DNA of 26,835 bases from Pseudomonadota bacterium (GCA_023424095.1 JAFAEG010000132.1:1-26835); one strand, 5' to 3'. Positions 7,815-15,283 are shown, counted from the first letter of the stretch. Notes: generated from the letters alone by a model not told the origin. Numbers and translations: made by a program.

Positions 7815-9035
7815 TCAGGCCGCCGCCGCCCGCATCTCTGCGAGCCGGTAGCGGAGGGTGCGTTCGGAAATGCCGAGCTTCTCGGCGGCGCGGACACGGT
7901 GCCCGCCGGTCTCGGCGAGCGCGGCGCGGATGGTGCGAGCCTCGGCGGCGCGGGCGACTTCGTTCAGCAGGATCGGTCCCGACGCCGCGACCTCAGCGGC
8001 CGGCAGCGCGTCGATCGCCAGGTCGCCGGCCTCGAGCCGCTCGCCGGAGCGCAGCAGCAGAGCGCGCTGCAGGACATTGTCCAGCTCGCGGCCATTGCCC
8101 GGCCAGGCATGATCGACCAGCCGGTCCAAAGTGGCGGGGGTCGGGAAAGGGAAAGGCGAACGGCGGTCCCAATGCTTGATCAGCATCGCGGCGGCGATCG
8201 CCGGAATGTCACGGGCGCGCTCGCGCAAGGGTGCGAGCTGCACCGGCACGACGTTCAGGCGCCAATAGAGGTCGGCGCGGAAGCGGCCGGCGGCGACTTC
8301 GGCGGCCAGATCGCGATTGGCGCAGGCGACGACGCGGACGTCGACCGCCTCAGGCCGGGTGGCGCCGACCGGCAGGACTTCCTTTTCCTGCAAGGCGCGC
8401 AGCAATTTCGCCTGCAGCGCAAGCGGCACTTCGGCGATTTCGTCCAGCAGCAAGGTGCCGCCCTCGGCCGCGCGGAACAGGCCTTCGCCATCGCCGGCCG
8501 CGCCGGTGAAGGCGCCGCGGCGATGGCCGAACAGGATCGCCTCCAACATGGTTTCGGGCAGAGCGGCGCAGTTGACCGCGATGAAGCTCTCGGGCGCTCG
8601 CGGCGAGCAGGCATGGATATAGCGCGCGATGCCTTCCTTGCCGGTGCCGGTTTCGCCGAGCACCAGCACCGAGGCGTCGCTGGCCGAGATCCGCTCGACG
8701 AAGGTCAGGATCCTGGTGCTGGCCGGATCGGCGCAGGCCGGGCGGGCGACGGGGCGCACCAGCTCGGCGGCCAAAGCAAGGCCGAAATAGAGGTCGGTGG
8801 CGGGGAAGGTCAGGTAAGCAGGCTGGCCGGGGACCATGACGAGGCTCGGCGCGCCGCTCTTTTCGGCGATGATCACGTCGCCGGGGCGGGCATTGGCTTC
8901 TTCGGCGGCAGTCAGGATCGACGGACCGATACCGCGCTCGCCGCCCGAAACGGGGACGCACTCCAGCCCAGCATCATTCAGCCACGCGGTCAGCGCAGGA
9001 TACGCCGCCATCGCCGTGCTGCTCAGTCCGATCAT
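7815..9035 (-). CDS. Sigma-54-dependent flagellar transcriptional activator (FlbD-like)
   Basis: A 406-residue bacterial enhancer-binding protein that remodels sigma-54 RNA polymerase with ATP. Layout: a divergent N-terminal domain (about 1-100), an AAA+ domain with Walker A GETGTGKE at 127-134, the sigma-54 contact loop GAFTGA at 174-179, Walker B GGTLLLDEIAE at 192-202 and the arginine-finger region RFRADLYWRLN at 251-261, then a Fis-type helix-turn-helix (about 376-400, AEKLGISERTLRYRLAEM). The N-terminal domain shows no recognisable receiver phospho-acceptor pattern, as in atypical flagellar activators. As first gene of the operon behind a sigma-54 promoter, it probably activates its own operon. 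FlbD-like is inferred from context; FleQ/FlrC-type naming is possible. Confidence 0.93.
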   Translation of the reverse strand: MIGLSSTAMAAYPALTAWLNDAGLECVPVSGGERGIGPSILTAAEEANARPGDVIIAEKSGAPSLVMVPGQPAYLTFPATDLYFGLALAAELVRPVARPACADPASTRILTFVERISASDASVLVLGETGTGKEGIARYIHACSPRAPESFIAVNCAALPETMLEAILFGHRRGAFTGAAGDGEGLFRAAEGGTLLLDEIAEVPLALQAKLLRALQEKEVLPVGATRPEAVDVRVVACANRDLAAEVAAGRFRADLYWRLNVVPVQLAPLRERARDIPAIAAAMLIKHWDRRSPFPFPTPATLDRLVDHAWPGNGRELDNVLQRALLLRSGERLEAGDLAIDALPAAEVAASGPILLNEVARAAEARTIRAALAETGGHRVRAAEKLGISERTLRYRLAEMRAAAA

Positions 9036-9092
9036 TCAAAAACCCCCGCCAGAACCGCGCGTGACGATCAGGTCACCCGCGCGATCATTAAG

Positions 9093-9108
9093 GCAAAGGC
9101 CGTGCCAA
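9093..9108 (-). promoter_or_regulatory. Sigma-54 (-24/-12) promoter of the flagellar operon
   Basis: Read on the minus strand, 9108 to 9093 is TTGGCACGGCCTTTGC. This matches the RpoN consensus YTGGCACG-N4-TTGC at every specified position, with the correct GG-to-GC spacing. The predicted transcription start is about 12 bases further on, near 9082, giving a leader of about 46 bases before the activator ATG at 9035. The adjacent gene encodes a sigma-54 activator with an intact GAFTGA loop, which supports the call. Confidence 0.88.
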
Positions 9109-9194
9109 TATCGTTAACCACGGGGGGCGCGGTGGGGGGCGGGACCCACGGTAAAGTGCGGCGTCAAATGGTTGACGGCCCTCCCCCGACCGCC

Positions 9195-9210
9195 CGTCGG
9201 AAAGCCGACG
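9195..9210. other. Perfect 6-bp hairpin in the regulator/fliC intergenic region
   Basis: CGTCGG-AAAG-CCGACG forms a perfect 6-bp stem with a 4-base loop, followed on the plus strand by an AT-rich stretch. It lies about 16 bases upstream of the putative sigma-28 -35 element of fliC and about 87 bases upstream of the sigma-54 promoter of the opposite operon. It could be an operator half-site pair for the activator or a chance palindrome in G+C-rich DNA; no function is assigned. Confidence 0.3.
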
Positions 9211-9225
9211 CGATATTTTGTCGAT

Positions 9226-9252
9226 TAAAGATGATCCGCAACCCGCCGTTAC
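9226..9252 (+). promoter_or_regulatory. Putative sigma-28 (FliA) promoter of fliC
   Basis: TAAA at 9226-9229 is followed after exactly 15 bases by GCCGTTAC at 9245-9252. The FliA consensus is TAAA-N15-GCCGATAA, so the -35 element and spacer are exact and six of eight -10 bases match. Transcription would start near 9259, about 60 bases before the fliC ATG. No sigma-54 site with correct spacing was found on this strand. A fliA gene is not in the window, so its existence here is assumed. Confidence 0.7.
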
Positions 9253-9318
9253 TGGCTTTCGTGGCAGTTCCCGGACGGTGCCGGTCTGCCCAGCATTTGA
9301 GCGGGAAAGGAATTCAAT

Positions 9319-10152
9319 ATGAGCGTTATCAACACCAATACCGCCGCACTGCGGGCGCAGAACGGCAGCCGTGTCGCCAATGCGTCCTTGCAGACGGCCA
9401 TGGAGCGTCTGTCGAGCGGCAAGCGCATCAACACTGCGAAGGACGACGCCGCCGGCCTCGCCATCGCCAGCAAGATGACGTCGCAGATCCGCGGCATGAA
9501 CCAGGCGATCCGCAACAGCAATGACGGCATCTCCTACGCCCAGACCGCCGAAGGCGCGCTGGGTGAGGTGACCAACATGCTGCAGCGTATCCGCGAGCTG
9601 GCGGTGCAGTCGGCGAACGGCACCTATGGCTCGGGCGACCGTACCAACCTCAATTCCGAGGTGACCGAACTCAAGGCCCAGATCACCAACATTCTGGCGA
9701 CCGCCGAGTTCAACGGCACGCGGATCTTCAACAGCGCCGCTTCGGGTGCCACCTACACGGCGGCTTCGGGTGCGGTTGCCATCCAGACCGGCGTGAACAG
9801 CGGCGACACCGTTTCGATCAGCTTCTCTTCGCTGGCCGATCTCGCCGCGGCCACCGCGGTCGACACCGTTGCCAACGCCGGTACGGCGCTGGGCAACGTC
9901 GACACCGCGCTGACCAACGTGAACTCGACCCGGGCCAAGCTGGGCGCCGCCCAGAGCCGCCTGGAATCGACGGTCAACAACCTGTCCAGCAACGTGACGA
10001 ACCTCAGCGATGCGCGTTCGCGGATCGAGGATGCGGACTTCTCGCAGGAGACGTCGAACCTCGCCCGTGCGCAGATCCTGAGCCAGGCGTCGACGGCGAT
10101 GCTGGCCCAGGCCAACCAGTCGCAGCAGGGCGTTCTCAGCCTGCTTCGCTAA
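9319..10152 (+). CDS. fliC: Flagellin FliC
   Basis: A 277-residue filament subunit, short for a flagellin. The conserved N-terminal D0/D1 region (about 1-140) includes LSSGKRINTAKDDAAGLAIA and QRIRELAVQSANGTY; the C-terminal D1/D0 region (about 185-277) includes RIEDADFSQETSNLARAQIL and ends ANQSQQGVLSLLR. The variable centre between them is only about 50 residues of Ala/Thr/Ser/Val, so the outer D2/D3 domains are essentially missing. AAAGGA about 8 bases before the ATG is the ribosome site. It is transcribed away from the basal-body operon, from a likely sigma-28 promoter, and followed by a strong terminator. Only one flagellin is in the window. Confidence 0.97.
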   Translation: MSVINTNTAALRAQNGSRVANASLQTAMERLSSGKRINTAKDDAAGLAIASKMTSQIRGMNQAIRNSNDGISYAQTAEGALGEVTNMLQRIRELAVQSANGTYGSGDRTNLNSEVTELKAQITNILATAEFNGTRIFNSAASGATYTAASGAVAIQTGVNSGDTVSISFSSLADLAAATAVDTVANAGTALGNVDTALTNVNSTRAKLGAAQSRLESTVNNLSSNVTNLSDARSRIEDADFSQETSNLARAQILSQASTAMLAQANQSQQGVLSLLR

Positions 10153-10175
10153 GCCACGGCACCGTCCGCACGTGG

Positions 10176-10203
10176 AGCCCCGGCGTGGAAACACGCCGGG
10201 GCT
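10176..10203 (+). terminator. Intrinsic terminator of fliC
   Basis: A perfect 12-bp stem (AGCCCCGGCGTG paired with CACGCCGGGGCT) closes a GAAA tetraloop, 23 bases after the fliC stop codon. The stem is followed by only two further T residues, so the U-tract is short, but the very stable stem and the position between fliC and ribF make a terminator the best reading. Confidence 0.82.
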
Positions 10204-10258
10204 TTGGCGATTCCGGGGAGCTTCCACGCCGGTAAAGCCTCCCCTATAGCGCCTCCGC

Positions 10259-11191
10259 ATGGAGCGCCTTGACGGGGGCGCGGCGGTCCCGGCCCATTTG
10301 CGCGGCGGCATCGTCGCGCTCGGCAATTTCGACGGATTTCATTTGGGCCACCAGGCAGTGGTCGGCCGCGCGGTCGATCGGGCGCGCGCCGAAGGGCGAC
10401 CGGTGCTGGTCGCGACCTTCGATCCCCATCCGGTGCGGCATTTCCGCCCCGATACCCCGCCCTTCCGGCTGACCAGCCTGGACCAGCGCGAGCGATTGTT
10501 CGCCGCGGCCGGAGCCGATGCGATGCTGGTCTTCCATTTCGGCGCGGAGCTGGCGGCGGTGACGGCGGAGGCGTTCGTCGCCGACTGGCTGGCGGCGCGG
10601 ATCGGCGCGGCCGGGATCGTCACGGGCGAGGATTTCACCTTCGGACACAGACGCGGCGGCAATGTCGCGGTGCTTCGCGAGCTGGCGCCGGCGCATGGCA
10701 TGAGCGTCGATGCGGTCGGGCCGGTCAGCGACTCCGGCGGGGCAATCTCCTCCAGCCGCATCCGCGACGCGCTGCGCGCCGGGGATTGCGACGAGGCGGC
10801 GCGATTGCTGACCCGGCCCTTCGCGATCGAGGGCATCGTCGAGCATGGCGACAAAAGGGGCCGCGAACTCGGCTATCCGACGGCGAACATGGCGCTGGGC
10901 AGCTATTTACGGCCGCGCTTCGGCATCTATGCGGTGCGCGGGCACTTGCCCGGCGGCGTGACGGTCGATGGCGTCGCGAATCTCGGCATCCGGCCGAGCT
11001 TCGACCCGCCGAAGGAATTGCTCGAACCCTATTTCTTCGATTGGTCCGGCGATCTGTACGGGCAGTGCATCGAGGTCGAGCTGATCCGGCACCTGCGCGA
11101 CGAGGCGCGGTTCGATGACATGGATGCGCTGATGGCGCAGATGCACGAGGACGAGGCGGCGGCGCGTCACCTTTTGCTGTCGTCACCCTGA
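10259..11191 (+). CDS. ribF: Bifunctional riboflavin kinase / FAD synthetase
   Basis: A 310-residue enzyme that phosphorylates riboflavin to FMN and adenylylates FMN to FAD. The N-terminal FAD synthetase half has the nucleotidyltransferase motif GNFDGFHLGH (residues 22-31), ATFDPHP (52-58), GEDFTFGHRRGG (123-134) and SSSRIR (164-169). The C-terminal kinase half has GRELGYPTAN (201-210) and the LEPYFFDWSGDLYG segment. The ATG at 10259 gives a normal N-terminus but no clear Shine-Dalgarno; an AT-rich CTATAGCGC element lies just 9-15 bases upstream. The last five codons and the stop lie at and inside a palindromic repeat, so the C-terminal few residues are probably not ancestral. Confidence 0.96.
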   Translation: MERLDGGAAVPAHLRGGIVALGNFDGFHLGHQAVVGRAVDRARAEGRPVLVATFDPHPVRHFRPDTPPFRLTSLDQRERLFAAAGADAMLVFHFGAELAAVTAEAFVADWLAARIGAAGIVTGEDFTFGHRRGGNVAVLRELAPAHGMSVDAVGPVSDSGGAISSSRIRDALRAGDCDEAARLLTRPFAIEGIVEHGDKRGRELGYPTANMALGSYLRPRFGIYAVRGHLPGGVTVDGVANLGIRPSFDPPKELLEPYFFDWSGDLYGQCIEVELIRHLRDEARFDDMDALMAQMHEDEAAARHLLLSSP

Positions 11192-11265
11192 ACTTGTTTC
11201 AGGGTCCGTTTCGCCACGGCCACCGCACGTCCGAAAATGGATGCTGAAACAAGTTCAGCATGACG
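11181..11265. repeat. Inverted pair of 27-bp palindromic repeats (REP/BIME-like)
   Basis: Left arm 11181-11207 and right arm 11239-11265 are inverted copies of one 27-base element, separated by 31 bases. Each reads C-GTCA, then a hairpin with a 7-bp stem and CTTGT loop, then TCC. The stems are CCCTGAA/TTCAGGG on the left and TGCTGAA/TTCAGCA (read in the same sense) on the right: both differing bases are compensated, so base pairing has been kept. The minus-strand translation contains RHAELVSAS and LKQVQGD, peptides I recognise as products of a repeat common in sphingomonads. The left arm contains the ribF stop codon. Confidence 0.9.
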
Positions 11266-11320
11266 GTAGAGTGAGGGCTGTTTCCTTATCGGCCCTTCCC
11301 CTTTAAGCGCTCCACCCGAA

Positions 11321-14209
11321 ATGTCAGAGAAACCAGACTGGCGGGACACCGTTTTCCTGCCCAAGACCGATTTCCCCATGAAAGCCGGCCTTTCCCAGAA
11401 GGAGCCGGGCATTCTGGCGCGTTGGGAAGAGAGCGACCTTTACGGCAAGCTTCGCGCCGCCCGTGCGGGCCGCGAGCGTTTCATCCTGCACGACGGCCCG
11501 CCTTACGCGAATGGCGACATTCACATGGGCCATGCGATGAACAAGGTGCTGAAGGACATCGTCGTCCGCTCGCAGAGCCTGCTCGGCAAGGATGCGCCTT
11601 ACGTGCCCGGCTGGGACTGTCACGGCCTGCCGATCGAGTGGAAGGTCGAGGAGGCCTATCGCAAGCAGAAGCTCGACAAGGACCAGGTGCCGAAGGACCA
11701 GTTCCGCGCCGAATGCCGCGCTTATGCGGCCAAGTGGGTCGCGGTGCAGAAGGCGCAGTTCAAGCGGCTGGGCGTGATGGGCGAGTGGGACGATCCCTAC
11801 CTCACCATGAATTACGACGCCGAGGCGGCGATCGTCGGCGAATTGCTGAAATTCGCCGAGAGCGGCCAGCTGTATCGCGGCGCCAAGCCGGTGATGTGGA
11901 GCCCGGTCGAGAAGACCGCTTTGGCCGAGGCCGAGGTGGAATATGAGGACGTGGTCTCGACCCAGATCGATGTCGGGTTCGAGATCGTCGAGAGCCCGAT
12001 CCCGGAGCTGGTCGGCGCCCATGCGGTGATCTGGACGACGACGCCGTGGACGATCCCGGTGAACCAGGCGATCGCTTATGGGGAGGACGTTGAGTATCTG
12101 TGGTTCCAAGTAGCCGCAACGATGCCCAACGATGCGCCGGATTCAGCAAAGATCGACTTGATTGGTCAAAAGGTCGTCATAGCCGCTGATCTTCTCGAAG
12201 ACTTTCAGCGACGCGCAGGTGTCGTGGCAGGTGAGGGAGAGTATCGAGGCACCTTCAAGGGCTCGGACCTCTCCGGCACCATCGCCCGCCACCCGATGCA
12301 CCAGCTCGGCGGCTTCTTCGCCAAGCCTCGCCCCTTCCTGCCCGCCGCGCACGTCACGACGGACGCGGGCACCGGCCTGGTCCACATGGCGCCGGATCAT
12401 GGCGAGGAGGATTTCGAGGTCTGCAAGGCGGCCGGGATCGGGCCCGTCTTCGCGGTCGAGGGCGACGGCAAGTATCGCGCCGACTGGGGCTGGCTCGGCG
12501 GCCAGGGCTCGGTGATCAACCAGAAGTTCAACGCGTCCGGGAATAATTCCAAAATGGAAGAAGGTCCCATCTGTAAGGACCTTCGAGAGGCTGGCGCGCT
12601 GCTTTCCGCCTCGGATGATTTTCCGCACTCCTATCCGCACAGCTGGCGGTCGAAGGCCCGAGTGATCCAACGCGCGACGCCGCAATGGTTTATCGGGATG
12701 GACAATCCGATTGCCATTGCCGGTGCGGGCGAGAGCCAAGCCTCGGGTAACGGCCCCACCCTGCGCAATCTCGCGCTCGATGCGATCGAGCGGACTCGGT
12801 GGGTGCCGGAGAAGTCCAGGAACCGCATTCAGGCGATGGTCGAGGGGCGGCCCGACTGGGTGATCTCCCGCCAGCGCGCCTGGGGGGTGCCGATCGCGCT
12901 CTATCTGAACAAGACCAGCGGCGAATATCTGCGCGACGCCGAGGTCAACGCCCGGATCGTCGCGGCGTTCGAGGCGGGCGGCGCGGATGCGTGGTTCGCG
13001 GCGGATCATCAGGCGCTGCTCGGCGACGCCTATGACGCGGCCGATTATGAGCCGCAGCAGGACATTCTCGACGTCTGGTTCGACAGCGGCTGCACCCACG
13101 TCTTCACCGTCGAGGCGCGCTACGGCAAGGATGCGCGCGCGGACCTGTATCTGGAAGGCTCCGACCAGCATCGCGGCTGGTTCCAGTCGTCTTTGCTGGA
13201 AAGCTGCGGCACGCGCGGGCGGGCGCCTTACGGCCAGGTGCTGACCCACGGCTTCGCGCTCGATCCGCAGGGCAAGAAGATGTCCAAGAGCCTGGGCAAC
13301 ACTGTCGATCCGCTGAAGGTGATGGACGAGAGCGGCGCGGACATTCTGCGCCTGTGGGTCGCCTCGACCGATTATTTCGAGGATGTGCGGATCGGGAAGG
13401 AAATCCTGTCCGGCACCACCGACGCCTATCGCAAGCTGCGCAACACCTTCCGCTATCTGCTCGGCGCGCTGGACGGGTTCACGGATGCGGAGAAGGTGCC
13501 GGTCGGCGAGATGCCGGAGCTGGAGCGCTGGGTGCTGCACCGGCTGGCCATGCTGGACGCGGAGCTTCGCCAAGCCGCCAACGATTATGAGTTCAACCGC
13601 TACACGCGGGCGATCATGGCGTTCGCGAACGACGATCTGAGCGCCTTCTTCTTCGATGTCCGCAAGGACGTGCTTTATTGCGACCAGGGGCCGACGCTCC
13701 CGGGCGGCACGGCAAAGCGGCGGGCCTATCGGACCGTGCTGGACATTGTGTTCCAGGCGCTGGTGCGGTGGATGAGCCCGATCCTGTCCTTCACCACCGA
13801 GGAAGTGTGGAGCACGCGCTTTCCGGACGCGGATTCGGTGCATCTGCTGGAATGGCCTGAGGTCGAGGCCGGCTGGCAGGACGAGGCGCTCGGGGCGCGG
13901 TTCGACGCGCTGCTGGCGGTGCGGCAGAACGTCACCGAGGCGATCGAGCCGCTCCGGCGCGAGAAGATCGTCCGGTCCAGCAACGAGGCGCGCGTCCTGA
14001 TTTCGGACGAGCAGCTTGACCTGCTTGGCGGTGCACGCACAGACCTCACCGAGCTGTTCATCGTTGCCGAGGTCGCGGACAATGAAGCCGACCAGATTTC
14101 GGTGAGCCGCACGGATTTCCACAAATGCGGCCGCTGCTGGCGGCATTTGCCGGAAGTGAAGGAAGATGACGCCCTGTGCGGGCGCTGCGACGAGATGGTG
14201 CATGGCTGA
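11321..14209 (+). CDS. ileS: Isoleucyl-tRNA synthetase
   Basis: A 962-residue class I synthetase that charges tRNA-Ile and edits misactivated valine. The HIGH motif is HMGH at residues 68-71 (PYANGDIHMGH), and KMSKS is at 653-657. The CP1 editing domain shows TTTPWT (239-244) and DAGTGLVHMAPDHGEEDF. The C-terminal zinc knuckle has Cys at 936, 939, 953 and 956 (CGRCWRH...CGRC). This is the bacterial type with full-length C-terminus. The start at 11321 has no clear Shine-Dalgarno. Several internal segments in variable loops (around 12090-12240, 12530-12620, 12690-12760) have visibly lower G+C than the rest. Its end overlaps lspA by 8 bases. Confidence 0.98.
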   Translation: MSEKPDWRDTVFLPKTDFPMKAGLSQKEPGILARWEESDLYGKLRAARAGRERFILHDGPPYANGDIHMGHAMNKVLKDIVVRSQSLLGKDAPYVPGWDCHGLPIEWKVEEAYRKQKLDKDQVPKDQFRAECRAYAAKWVAVQKAQFKRLGVMGEWDDPYLTMNYDAEAAIVGELLKFAESGQLYRGAKPVMWSPVEKTALAEAEVEYEDVVSTQIDVGFEIVESPIPELVGAHAVIWTTTPWTIPVNQAIAYGEDVEYLWFQVAATMPNDAPDSAKIDLIGQKVVIAADLLEDFQRRAGVVAGEGEYRGTFKGSDLSGTIARHPMHQLGGFFAKPRPFLPAAHVTTDAGTGLVHMAPDHGEEDFEVCKAAGIGPVFAVEGDGKYRADWGWLGGQGSVINQKFNASGNNSKMEEGPICKDLREAGALLSASDDFPHSYPHSWRSKARVIQRATPQWFIGMDNPIAIAGAGESQASGNGPTLRNLALDAIERTRWVPEKSRNRIQAMVEGRPDWVISRQRAWGVPIALYLNKTSGEYLRDAEVNARIVAAFEAGGADAWFAADHQALLGDAYDAADYEPQQDILDVWFDSGCTHVFTVEARYGKDARADLYLEGSDQHRGWFQSSLLESCGTRGRAPYGQVLTHGFALDPQGKKMSKSLGNTVDPLKVMDESGADILRLWVASTDYFEDVRIGKEILSGTTDAYRKLRNTFRYLLGALDGFTDAEKVPVGEMPELERWVLHRLAMLDAELRQAANDYEFNRYTRAIMAFANDDLSAFFFDVRKDVLYCDQGPTLPGGTAKRRAYRTVLDIVFQALVRWMSPILSFTTEEVWSTRFPDADSVHLLEWPEVEAGWQDEALGARFDALLAVRQNVTEAIEPLRREKIVRSSNEARVLISDEQLDLLGGARTDLTELFIVAEVADNEADQISVSRTDFHKCGRCWRHLPEVKEDDALCGRCDEMVHG

Positions 14210-14777
14210 GCTGACCGAAATGACTGAGCCGAAGCCGGCTGCGACGCCGCGGTCGCCGAGGCAAATGGAGGCCGCGATCCAGCGCAACCGTGCCTATGGC
14301 TATGTGCTGGCACTGCTGGTGTTCGTGTTCGACCAGGCGACCAAATGGGTCGTCACTTACCCGCTCGACCTGCAATTCCGCCGGCAGATCGAATTGCTGC
14401 CCTTCTTCGACCTGACCTGGGTCGAGAATCGCGGCGTTTCGATGGGCTTCCTCACCGCGTCCGACGAATTCATGCGCTGGGCCCTGGTGCTGATCACCAG
14501 CGCGATTGCCTTGTTCGTGGCGGTCTGGCTGTGGCGCGAGAAGCGCCGCGACGATGCCTGGGGGCTGGCTTTGGTGCTGGGCGGGGCGCTCGGCAACATC
14601 CTCGACCGGATCCGCTTCGGCTATGTGGTCGACTTCATGGACCTGCATTTCGGCGACTGGCGGCCGTTTTTGGTATTCAATATCGCCGATGCCGCTATTA
14701 CCATCGGCGTCTTGCTGCTCCTCCTGCGCGCCTTGCTGACTCGCAAGGAGAAGCCGGCGAAGGCCGAGGCCGAATAA
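14202..14777 (+). CDS. lspA: Lipoprotein signal peptidase (signal peptidase II)
   Basis: A 191-residue integral membrane aspartyl protease that removes signal peptides from diacylglyceryl-modified prolipoproteins. Four membrane helices are visible (about 32-50, 91-111, 119-134, 160-180). The family motifs are present: VENRGVSMGF (74-83), GNILDRIRFGYVVDFMDLH (131-149) and FNIADAAITIG (159-169), with the catalytic aspartates expected at 144 and 163. I chose the ATG at 14202, which overlaps the ileS stop; an ATG at 14220 (MTEPKP) is an alternative, and upstream in-frame codons lie in ileS. The ileS-lspA arrangement is common in proteobacteria. The next gene encodes a lipoprotein, a likely substrate. 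Confidence 0.96.
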   Translation: MAELTEMTEPKPAATPRSPRQMEAAIQRNRAYGYVLALLVFVFDQATKWVVTYPLDLQFRRQIELLPFFDLTWVENRGVSMGFLTASDEFMRWALVLITSAIALFVAVWLWREKRRDDAWGLALVLGGALGNILDRIRFGYVVDFMDLHFGDWRPFLVFNIADAAITIGVLLLLLRALLTRKEKPAKAEAE

Positions 14778-14817
14778 GGCCAGACTGATGCCCGACGGGG
14801 CAAGTGAAGGAATAATC

Positions 14818-15228
14818 ATGCGTTTGATTGCGATCGCCGCCCCCCTTGCCGCCCTGATCGTGGCGGGCTGCGCCTCCGGCGGGCCGTTCCAGCGCGCTCG
14901 CCCGGACGAATTCGCGGTGACCCGTTCGCCCGAACTGATCGTGCCGCCGGAATTCAGCCTGACGCCGCCGCGGCCGGGCCAGGCCGATCCGGGCGCCTCC
15001 GATCCGCGCGCGCAGGCGCTCCAGGCCCTGTTCGGCGGCCCGCAGCCGCGCAGCGCGGTCGAGCAGCGCCTGCTTCAGTCCGCCGACGCGAACAGCGCCA
15101 TTCTCGGCGCGCGCTCGCTCGCCGGCGACACCGTGACGCAGGTCGTTAACCGTGGCGCTCTGGTGCAGACGATCATCGCCCTGCCCGAAGGCGACGGCCC
15201 GGTCGCGAGCGTTCAGGTCCCGAACTAA
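14818..15228 (+). CDS. DUF3035/BamF-type outer-membrane lipoprotein
   Basis: A 136-residue predicted lipoprotein. The signal peptide MRLIAIAAPLAALIVAGC ends in a lipobox (IVAG-Cys18), so the mature protein would be lipidated at Cys18. The segment PDEFAVTRSPELIVPPEFSL, followed by Pro-rich TPPRPG, matches what I know of DUF3035, named BamF in Caulobacter, a lipoprotein accessory of the beta-barrel assembly machine. The start at 14818 is preferred over an in-frame ATG at 14788 because it puts the signal peptide at the N-terminus and has GAAGGA about 8 bases upstream. It follows lspA by 40 bases and may be co-transcribed with it. Confidence 0.85.
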   Translation: MRLIAIAAPLAALIVAGCASGGPFQRARPDEFAVTRSPELIVPPEFSLTPPRPGQADPGASDPRAQALQALFGGPQPRSAVEQRLLQSADANSAILGARSLAGDTVTQVVNRGALVQTIIALPEGDGPVASVQVPN

Positions 15229-15283
15229 GCAAGCCCCCCCCAAGGGAGGATTTGTTTACCCGGCCACGCCTAAAGTGCGGCCG

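Noticed and set aside
9152..9178. Second TAAA-based sigma-28 candidate (TAAAGTGCGG...)
   Set aside because: After N15 the sequence is GTTGACGG, a poor match to GCCGATAA.
9254..9280. Possible sigma-54 promoter for fliC (CTGGCTTTCGTGGCAG and TGGCAGTTCCCGGAC)
   Set aside because: The GG-to-GC spacing is one base short in the first case, and the second has AC instead of GC at -12. The sigma-28-type element just upstream fits much better.
11167..11412. Minus-strand ORF with RHAELVSAS and LKQVQGD peptides
   Set aside because: It is a translation of the palindromic repeat pair, a common spurious annotation, and extends into ileS.
12143..14287. Long open frame (714 codons) on the minus strand opposite ileS
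   Set aside because: It is a mirror of the high third-position G+C in ileS, which has complete, ordered synthetase motifs. The mirror product shows no domain or plausible start context.
9152..15281. Shared 11-mer TAAAGTGCGGC at 9152 and 15271, considered as a common regulatory site
   Set aside because: Many 11-mer matches are expected by chance between positions in 27 kb, and the contexts are otherwise unrelated.
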